A DNA stretch of 11,574 nt from Ruminococcus sp. UBA3767 (GTDB taxonomy: Bacteria > Bacillota > Clostridia > Oscillospirales > Ruminococcaceae). The notes under the pieces were generated by a model that saw only the letters and a list, made by a program, of their open reading frames with translations, was not told the DNA's origin and made no database searches. The stretch is from contig DFFV01000093.1 in the NCBI GenBank assembly GCA_002371625.1, positions 10,212-21,785 on the forward strand, read 5' to 3'. Of this stretch, positions 7,101-11,574 are shown piece after piece. Within the stretch, counting starts at the first letter, position 1; the number at the start of each line of letters is the position of its first letter. The position numbers and the translations under genes were made by a program.

Positions 7101-8621
7101 GCTTATTCAGACGTCAAGTCAGTGCCTATCCCCGCAACAGGCAACCATACTTATGTTACCAAAACTTATGCACCTACCTGCACAGCTGATGGCTACACAG
7201 AGCATAAGTGCTCGGTATGCGGCCATACCTATAAGACTGATGTAAAGAGCAAGGTCGATCATAAGTGGGGAAGCTGGAAGGTAATAAAGGCTGCTACCGA
7301 GACCTCAACAGGTACTCAGGAGCATACCTGTACCGTATGCGGAGCAAAAGAGACCGCAACTATCCCCAAGACCACCCATAAGCACAGCTATACCACAAAG
7401 GTCGTAGCACCTACCTGTACCGATCAGGGCTACACCCTGCATACCTGCTCCTGCGGTTACAGCTATAAGGATACCTATAAAAATGCAACAGGTCACAGCT
7501 ATACCACCAAGGTAACAGCACCGACCTGCACCGCTAAGGGCTATACCACTCATACCTGCACAAAGTGCAAAACAAGCTATAAGGATACCTACACCAACCC
7601 GACAGGTCATAAGTGGAACAGCGGAACGATCACCACTCAGCCGACTGTTATCAAGACGGGCGTTAAAACATATACCTGCACAGCCTGCAAGAAAACAAAG
7701 ACCGAGGCTGTCAATAAGCTCAGCCTGCGCCTTTTCGGCAAGAGCAGATACGAAACATCAATGGCGATAGCAACACAGCTTAAAAAGGAAAACGGCAATA
7801 AGGCGTTCACAAGCGTTATCATCGCAAGCGGAACGAGCAATGCCGATGCACTTTCAGCGGCATATCTTGCAAAGGTCAAGAATGCACCTATCCTTATCAC
7901 CGCACCGAGCGAAACAACAACTATCGTGAACTACATCAAGGCAAATGCCGCAAGCACCGCAAAGATCTATATCGTAGGCGGTACGGGTGCGGTAAATGCC
8001 GATACCGAGAAAAAGCTCAAGGCTATCTATAAGACTACAAATCAGGTCGTAAGACTTGGCGGAAAGACAAGGTTTGAAACGAACCTGCTCGTCCTCAAGG
8101 AAGCAAAAGTCACCAACCAGGAGATACTTGTAGCTTCGGGAATGGATTACCCCGATGCACTCTCTGCTTCTGCGGTAGGTCTGCCTATACTTCTTGTTTC
8201 GGGCAACTCTCTCACCGCCGAACAGCAGACATATCTCAAGAGCCTCAAGAGCACCAAGATAACTATCGTCGGCGGAAACGGCGCAGTCAGTGCAGGAGTA
8301 GAATCGTCGATCAAGGCGCTCAAAAAGTTTGCTACACCTACAAGACTTGGCGGCTCGAACAGATATGAGACCTCGCTCATGGTCGCAAACAAGTATTTTG
8401 CAAGCGCTCCGACAATGGCAGTCGCATACGGACTCAACTTCCCTGACGGCTTGTGCGGAGGACCTCTTGCAATGAAGTATAAGTGTCCGCTCCTGCTTGC
8501 AACGAGCAAGGATACTACCTCGGCTCATACCTACGCATATACGCATAAGGAAACTAATACCGTCACATTCGGCGGAACAGCACTTGTTTCCGACAGCGCA
8601 GTCAAAGCGATAGTAGGCTGA
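4188..8621 (+). CDS. Large secreted surface protein: BspA-type LRR, Cys/His repeats, three CW_binding_2 repeats
   Basis: This encodes a 1477-residue exported protein, probably held on the cell wall. A signal peptide covers about residues 1-37 (MKKRILSAALALCMMFGSAA, ending near TASA). Residues 65-325 are LRR_5/BspA-type repeats (LTSVTIPASV, GAFRYC, AAFDGC). Residues 335-1178 are a long Thr-rich array of 76-78-residue modules and shorter 37-41-residue modules; nearly all have a CxxC or CxC pair, with a His at the module start. The C-terminus carries three cell-wall-binding type 2 repeats starting near residues 1181, 1289 and 1386 (RLFGKSRYETS, RLGGKTRFETN, RLGGSNRYETS, each with a later IVGGTGAV-like motif). 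Such repeats anchor Clostridium Cwp proteins non-covalently. The ATG at 4188 is chosen for GAGGTG upstream and the signal peptide; the frame stays open to 4035, but across the promoter. Adhesion or host contact is plausible; no catalytic domain is seen. Confidence 0.92.
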   Translation: MKKRILSAALALCMMFGSAAALPQGIFGSETSITASAITSGDYAYTELSDGTAQITRYNGSSTSITIPPTIDGKTVTSVKRLASTLKANTTLASVTIPSSVKTVEEGAFRYCQALTSVTFKGDIESIGSAAFDGCIKLTTMKLPNGIKTLPANLFCGCTSLTSVTIPASVTSVSSKVFGSPDNESLGDLCTKLQTITVDSGNSSFSSVDGVLYNKAKTAIIWCPYDKTSLNIPGTVKSIPADTIYCKATSITLNSGTQSIAAQAFVFCPQLKTITIPASVTNLGSQSVGYTKASMFDEATKIQSFTIKGYKGSAAEKYAKDNNFTFVSIGTSCTHSYTASSWAWTGYTAAKVTLKCSKCSETTQVSANISSSVTKDSTCTATGTKTYTATATVGSQNFKDQKTETIAAKGHSYSTTPTWSWNGTASATASFKCIRCTDTKTVNATITSKTTPATTTADGKTVYTATATYNGKSYTDTKTVVIPKLNCTHSYAVSSWTWSGYTSAKVNLKCSKCGDTRTVDAMVTSSVTKAATCTTAGVRTYAATVTFNSKNYYDTKTETIAATGHSYSTTPTWSWNGTASATASFKCTKCTDVKTVNATITSKTTPATTTADGKTVYTATATYNGKSYTDTKTVVIPKLNCTHSYAVSSWTWSGYSSAKVNLKCSKCGDTRTVDAMVTSSVTKAATCTTAGVRTYAATVTFNSKNYYDTKTGTIAATGHSWGTPTWSWSGTTSATATFKCSKCGATQTAKATIASSVTKAATCTTAGVRTYTATVTFNSKNYYATKTETIAATGHSWGTPTWSWNGTTSATATFKCSKCGATQSVSAKITSAETTSATCTTAGVKTYTATVTFNSKNYTAAKTETIAATGHNYVAKTIAPTCTAQGYTEHTCSKCGNSYNDNYKAATGHTFGEAPEWKWAADYSSATATFKCTKEDHVETINASISKTVKAATCAAEGSTTYNATVNFGGKAYSDVKSVPIPATGNHTYVTKTYAPTCTADGYTEHKCSVCGHTYKTDVKSKVDHKWGSWKVIKAATETSTGTQEHTCTVCGAKETATIPKTTHKHSYTTKVVAPTCTDQGYTLHTCSCGYSYKDTYKNATGHSYTTKVTAPTCTAKGYTTHTCTKCKTSYKDTYTNPTGHKWNSGTITTQPTVIKTGVKTYTCTACKKTKTEAVNKLSLRLFGKSRYETSMAIATQLKKENGNKAFTSVIIASGTSNADALSAAYLAKVKNAPILITAPSETTTIVNYIKANAASTAKIYIVGGTGAVNADTEKKLKAIYKTTNQVVRLGGKTRFETNLLVLKEAKVTNQEILVASGMDYPDALSASAVGLPILLVSGNSLTAEQQTYLKSLKSTKITIVGGNGAVSAGVESSIKALKKFATPTRLGGSNRYETSLMVANKYFASAPTMAVAYGLNFPDGLCGGPLAMKYKCPLLLATSKDTTSAHTYAYTHKETNTVTFGGTALVSDSAVKAIVG
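5190..6797 (+). repeat. Seven tandem 76-78-codon modules in the surface protein
   Basis: Modules begin at a His codon at 5190, 5418, 5652, 5880, 6114, 6342 and 6570. Two types alternate, B-A-B-A-B: type B ends with a TIAATG-like sequence and type A with VIPKLNCT. Two further modules (6342-6569 and 6570-6797) both start HSWGTPTWSW. Nearly every module has FKC or LKC followed by xxC, and all but the type A modules have a third Cys (TCTTAG). A diverged eighth relative lies at 6912-7145. Confidence 0.9.
5418..6341 (+). repeat. Recent 462-base tandem duplication (two A+B pairs)
   Basis: Bases 5418-5879 and 5880-6341 align without gaps. By hand count they differ at about 26 of 462 positions, roughly 94 percent identity, and many differences are silent. 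The first 69 bases of each copy are identical. The second half (type B) differs at only about seven of 228 bases. This marks a recent duplication or gene conversion in frame, adding 154 residues. Confidence 0.9.
6798..7721 (+). repeat. Short 37-41-codon Cys/His modules with one diverged long module
   Basis: Short modules begin at 6798, 7146, 7260, 7383, 7494 and 7608, each opening with His. The typical pattern is H-x-Y/W, then PTCT, GYT, HTC, a CxxC or CxC pair, and TGH at the border. One 78-residue long-type module (6912-7145) is inserted after the first short one. This repeat style is common in surface proteins of gut Clostridia; its structure is not known to me. Confidence 0.85.
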
Positions 8622-8635
8622 CAATAAAATAACAC

Positions 8636-8676
8636 AAAGGAAAGTCTCTTAACGGGACTTTCCTTTTTTGTTTTTA
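8636..8676 (+). terminator. Intrinsic terminator of the surface-protein gene
   Basis: Bases 8636-8648 pair with 8654-8666 in a 13-bp stem, including one G-U pair, around a five-base loop (TTAAC). A T-rich run follows on the plus strand. The stem starts 15 bases after the stop codon. It separates this gene from the histidine kinase gene. Confidence 0.88.
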
Positions 8677-8683
8677 AATGCTG

Positions 8684-8712
8684 TTGAAAAATGCACAGAA
8701 GTGTGGTAAACT
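8684..8712 (+). promoter_or_regulatory. Sigma-A-like promoter of the histidine kinase gene
   Basis: TTGAAA (8684-8689), a 17-base spacer and TAAACT (8707-8712) match a sigma-A promoter, with TG at 8704-8705 giving an extended -10. The -10 keeps four of six consensus bases. The leader would be about 28 bases, ending in a G-rich ribosome site at 8733-8743. Confidence 0.5.
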
Positions 8713-8745
8713 TATATAAACATCATTCTGATAGGGGGCGGAGCA

Positions 8746-11283
8746 ATGTTAATCAAAAAAAGAACGTATAAAAAGCACTTTTCCGACCTTTTCACAGCGT
8801 TCGGCGTAGAACAGAGGCGCAGCGACATGATAAAGATACTCAATATCTGTGTGGCGCTCAGCCTTATATTCTCGTTCTCGATCTTCGGGTACATAAATAT
8901 CGAGCCTATCTCAATGACTACCGTCCATATCCCCGTTATTATCGCCGCAATGCTTACAGGTCCTTTCGGCGGAATGATAACAGGACTTGTGTTCGGCTTG
9001 ACGAGTATGTGGAAAGCAAGCCTTACTGCAACAGCTTACGCCGATATTATCTTTTCCCCGTGGAAAAGCTCTGAGCCTGTGAGCAGCCTTATTTTGTGCA
9101 TTGGAACGAGAATGCTGTTCGGATTTCTGACAGGACTGATGTTCTCGGCAACGTTCAGATACGTTAAAACCAAAAAGCTGTATGGTCTGTTTGCGGCAGT
9201 CAATGCAGTTATAGCAACACTGCTTCACAGCCTGCTCGTAAGCGGCGCAATGAAGGCGTTTTTCCCAAAAGCAGGCGCAAGTCTGCTCGGTGCGCTGGAA
9301 CCGAGTGCAAGGCATATAGCCGTCTGGGTAGTATCGCTTCTTGTTACGCTGGCAGCATATCACATTTTTGCATCAAAGTATTTTTTGAGAATATATCGTG
9401 AGGTCATCGAGTATAAGCACGAGCATAAAACCAGAGCTGATATGCTTATGCTTATAGTTGTGGCAGTATTCTTTCTTGTTTCGGCTGCAATAGTTATGCA
9501 TTCGTTCGACAGGCTGCTGCTTATAAATCCCACTAATGTGCAGGAGGATGCAAATGTTCAGCCAAACTCGGTGAATATAGCCCTTCAGCAGCTTGTGGCA
9601 CAGGTCGGAGTAATATACATAATCGCACTCATAGTTTCATTCTTTTACGACAGGGGAGCGGTAGTGAACAGCAAGCTCGAGCAGAAAGAGCGTGAGCAGC
9701 TTTATCAGGAAAGGCTCAAAAATACCCTTGATGTGCTCCAGGCACTTACCGGAGATTACGAGGTCGTTTTTGATACCGATATAGAAAACGGCGTTACAAA
9801 GATATACCGCATGAGCAGCGTTATAGCTTCGCAGATGCCCGATAATATCGAATCTCTTGACTATGAGAACGGCAGGCGGGTGATACTTAAAGCGATCGTT
9901 TCACCCGAGGAGCTTGATGATGTGCTCAAAAACACCACCTACGAAAGAATGAAGCAGATACTCACCTCGGGCGTGATAACTTCAAGAGTTGTGAGAAACT
10001 ATCAGGGCAGGTTCTGCGAGATAAGAGCCGTTCCCATAAATGATAACGAGTTCATTTTCGGCTGCGCTGATGTTGATGCGGTTATAAGGGAGCAGAAAAG
10101 GCAGCAAAAGGAGCTTGAAAAGGCAATGCTCGCCGCCAACGCCGCAAACGAAGCAAAATCCAGCTTCCTGCTGAATATGAGCCACGATATCCGCACACCT
10201 ATGAATGCAATAATCGGCTATACCGATGTGCTTGAGCGCAGCAGGGAGGATAAGGAGAAATTTGAAAACAGCGTTGCAAATATAAAGGCATCGGGCGAAT
10301 ATCTGCTTGACCTGATAAACAACGTGCTTGAAATGTCACGCATTGAAAGCGGAAAGGAAGTTCTGAGAGAAACGCCCTGTGACATCAGGAAGGTGCTTTC
10401 AAGCGCATACATCGTATTTGATGAGCAGGCTCGCAGGCAGGGCAAAAAGTTCATTTACAGGCGTGAGGTCACCCACTATTATGTTTATGCCGATCCCGTA
10501 AAGATACGCCAGATACAGCTCAATGTGCTTTCAAATGCAATAAAGTATACCCGTGCGGGCGGCACTATAACAATGACTTCCCGTGAGCTTGAAAGCGATA
10601 AAGAGGGCTGGTGCCGTATACAGATGCAGACAAGGGATACAGGCGTTGGCATCTCAAAGGAATTTCTTGAGCATATATTTGATGATTTTGCAAGAGAAAA
10701 CGACAGCACCACCTCGGGCGTGGGCGGAACGGGACTTGGTATGGGCATCGTTAAAAAGCTCGTCACCATGATGAACGGAACTGTAGAAATAGAGTCTGAA
10801 AAGGGCAAGGGCACGGTCGTTACCATCACCATTCCCCACAGGATAGCCGATAGCAGTGCGCTTGAAAAGGATAATGCGGTCACAGATGAAAAGCTCAGCG
10901 AGATCAAAGGCAAAAGGATACTGCTTGCCGAGGATAACGACATAAATGCCGAGATCGCTGCCGAGCTGCTTGAGGACGAGGGCGTTATAGTTGAAAGAGC
11001 AAGGGACGGAGCGGAGTGCGTGCAGATGCTTGGAAAAGCCGAAGCAGGTCATTACGATCTGATCCTGATGGATGTGCAGATGCCGAATATGGACGGATAC
11101 CTTGCAACACGCACCATAAGAAAGCTGTCTGATGAGAAAAAAGCAGCCATACCGATAATAGCCATGACTGCCAATGCTTATGAGCAGGACAGGAAACGTG
11201 CGCTTGAAAGCGGTATGAACGAGCATATCAGCAAGCCGATCAGCCTTGAAAAGCTCAACGAAGCGATAACAAAATATATTTAA
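8746..11283 (+). CDS. Hybrid sensor histidine kinase with ECF-transporter S-component-like membrane domain
   Basis: This encodes an 845-residue membrane kinase. Residues 28-212 form a multi-helix domain resembling vitamin-transporter S components (ECF_trnsprt family): TTVHIPVIIAAMLTGP (58-73), GLVFGLTSM (80-88), FSP (103-105), then RMLFGFLTGLMF (122-133). Two more membrane spans (about 231-251 and 283-301) flank a short outside loop. A coiled linker leads to a PAS-like region (335-445). HisKA carries the phosphorylated His480 in NMSHDIRTP. HATPase has Asn597 (N box), DTGVGI (631-636) and GTGLGMG (661-667). The receiver (723-843) has Glu729/Asp730, phospho-acceptor Asp776, Thr808 and Lys830. 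All catalytic residues are present, so it should be active. No DNA-binding output or partner regulator is in view, so phosphate probably passes to an Hpt protein or a distant regulator. The ATG at 8746 has a G-rich ribosome site. The kinase call is near certain; the S-component relation is from remembered motifs. Confidence 0.93.
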   Translation: MLIKKRTYKKHFSDLFTAFGVEQRRSDMIKILNICVALSLIFSFSIFGYINIEPISMTTVHIPVIIAAMLTGPFGGMITGLVFGLTSMWKASLTATAYADIIFSPWKSSEPVSSLILCIGTRMLFGFLTGLMFSATFRYVKTKKLYGLFAAVNAVIATLLHSLLVSGAMKAFFPKAGASLLGALEPSARHIAVWVVSLLVTLAAYHIFASKYFLRIYREVIEYKHEHKTRADMLMLIVVAVFFLVSAAIVMHSFDRLLLINPTNVQEDANVQPNSVNIALQQLVAQVGVIYIIALIVSFFYDRGAVVNSKLEQKEREQLYQERLKNTLDVLQALTGDYEVVFDTDIENGVTKIYRMSSVIASQMPDNIESLDYENGRRVILKAIVSPEELDDVLKNTTYERMKQILTSGVITSRVVRNYQGRFCEIRAVPINDNEFIFGCADVDAVIREQKRQQKELEKAMLAANAANEAKSSFLLNMSHDIRTPMNAIIGYTDVLERSREDKEKFENSVANIKASGEYLLDLINNVLEMSRIESGKEVLRETPCDIRKVLSSAYIVFDEQARRQGKKFIYRREVTHYYVYADPVKIRQIQLNVLSNAIKYTRAGGTITMTSRELESDKEGWCRIQMQTRDTGVGISKEFLEHIFDDFARENDSTTSGVGGTGLGMGIVKKLVTMMNGTVEIESEKGKGTVVTITIPHRIADSSALEKDNAVTDEKLSEIKGKRILLAEDNDINAEIAAELLEDEGVIVERARDGAECVQMLGKAEAGHYDLILMDVQMPNMDGYLATRTIRKLSDEKKAAIPIIAMTANAYEQDRKRALESGMNEHISKPISLEKLNEAITKYI

Positions 11284-11289
11284 AACAAA

Positions 11290-11323
11290 AGCGTCCGCAG
11301 AGAGAAAACACTCTGCGGACGTT
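11290..11323. terminator. Bidirectional terminator between convergent genes
   Basis: Bases 11292-11302 pair perfectly with 11311-11321 (11 bp, GC-rich) around an eight-base loop; one G-U and one A-T pair extend the stem to 13 bp. A T-rich stretch follows on the plus strand and an A-rich stretch (T-rich on the minus strand) precedes it. It serves both the kinase gene, which stops at 11283, and the convergent gene, which stops at 11335. Confidence 0.9.
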
Positions 11324-11334
11324 AGTTATTTTGT

Positions 11335-11574
11335 TTAGCGGTTCAGACCGTTGTTCTGCCCGTTGTAGATAGGGCGCCCGTTTGCATCATATCTTGGCTG
11401 GCTGAAATTGCTCTGACTGTTAAAGCTGCCTGCCTGCGTGTAGCCGTTTGGCGTGAAGTAATTGCCGCTGTTGTATGGCTGCTGATATGGCTGATTAAAA
11501 GTCTGGGCATAACCCTGCTGCTGATAGGGCTGATTATACGGCTGGGCGAAACCCTGCTGCTGATACGGCTGATT
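11335..11574 (-). CDS. C-terminal part of a Gln/Asn/Tyr-rich repeat protein (partial)
   Basis: An open frame enters from the right edge and ends with TAA at 11337-11335, giving the last 79 residues of a protein whose start is outside the window. It opens with a 13-residue repeat, NQPYQQQGFAQPY then NQPYQQQGYAQTF then NQPYQQPYN, encoded by 39-base direct repeats. It continues as a Gly/Asn/Ser-rich tail ending RPIYNGQNNGLNR. The composition is low-complexity and lacks Cys, Lys and Trp. Similar Q/P/Y/G-rich tails occur on otherwise folded Firmicute membrane or secreted proteins, so function cannot be read from this part. The coding call is supported by the open frame, regular codon-phase repeats and the terminator placed just after its stop. 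Confidence 0.75.
   Translation of the reverse strand, partial: NQPYQQQGFAQPYNQPYQQQGYAQTFNQPYQQPYNSGNYFTPNGYTQAGSFNSQSNFSQPRYDANGRPIYNGQNNGLNR

Noticed and set aside
5190..7721. Could the regular repeats be a CRISPR array?
   Set aside because: The units are 111-234 bases, in frame, without unique spacers, and translate to a regular protein repeat.
7854..8624. 256-codon open frame on the minus strand, antisense to the wall-binding repeats
   Set aside because: It is a frame shadow: Cys- and Arg-rich without recognisable motifs, and the plus-strand frame is clearly real.
10654..11226. 190-codon minus-strand frame inside the kinase gene
   Set aside because: It is an antisense shadow of the kinase and receiver domains.

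Overview
The window looks like chromosomal DNA from a spore-forming, fibre-degrading gut Firmicute of the Ruminococcus/Oscillospiraceae type. The evidence is a complete spoIIA operon (spoIIAA-spoIIAB-sigF), a spoVAC gene, a lipoprotein of glycoside hydrolase family 26 (a mannanase-type family), and a very large secreted protein that combines BspA-type leucine-rich repeats, Cys/His-rich repeats and cell-wall-binding type 2 repeats. Strong Shine-Dalgarno sites and sigma-A-like promoters also fit a Firmicute. The assignment rests on gene content and recalled family patterns; no database was searched.

Layout. Positions 1-2356 hold two minus-strand genes: spoVAC (84-530) and, upstream of it, the GH26 lipoprotein (584-2326). 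Only 53 bases separate them. That gap holds the GH26 terminator, and a perfect-looking sigma-G promoter overlaps it and the end of GH26. A divergent control region of about 200 bases follows, with a sigma-A promoter for GH26 and a likely promoter plus Spo0A box for spoIIA. The plus-strand spoIIA operon runs from 2558 to 4012 with overlapping genes. Next comes a sigma-A promoter and the 1477-residue surface protein (4188-8621), closed by a terminator. A hybrid sensor histidine kinase (8746-11283) has its own promoter and ends at a bidirectional terminator, which it shares with a convergent Gln/Asn/Tyr-rich gene that runs off the right edge (11335-11574).

How the parts relate. SpoIIAA, SpoIIAB and sigma-F form the known forespore partner-switching module. 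SpoVAC is a late forespore protein whose promoter matches sigma-G. In Bacillus subtilis the spoVA operon directly follows spoIIA; here spoVAC is nearby but inverted, with a mannanase-type gene between them. The most unusual item is the hybrid kinase: its membrane domain reads like the substrate-binding S component of an ECF vitamin transporter, fused to PAS-like, HisKA, HATPase and receiver domains. This suggests a kinase that senses a vitamin or similar small molecule. The surface protein carries a very recent 462-base tandem duplication in its repeat array.
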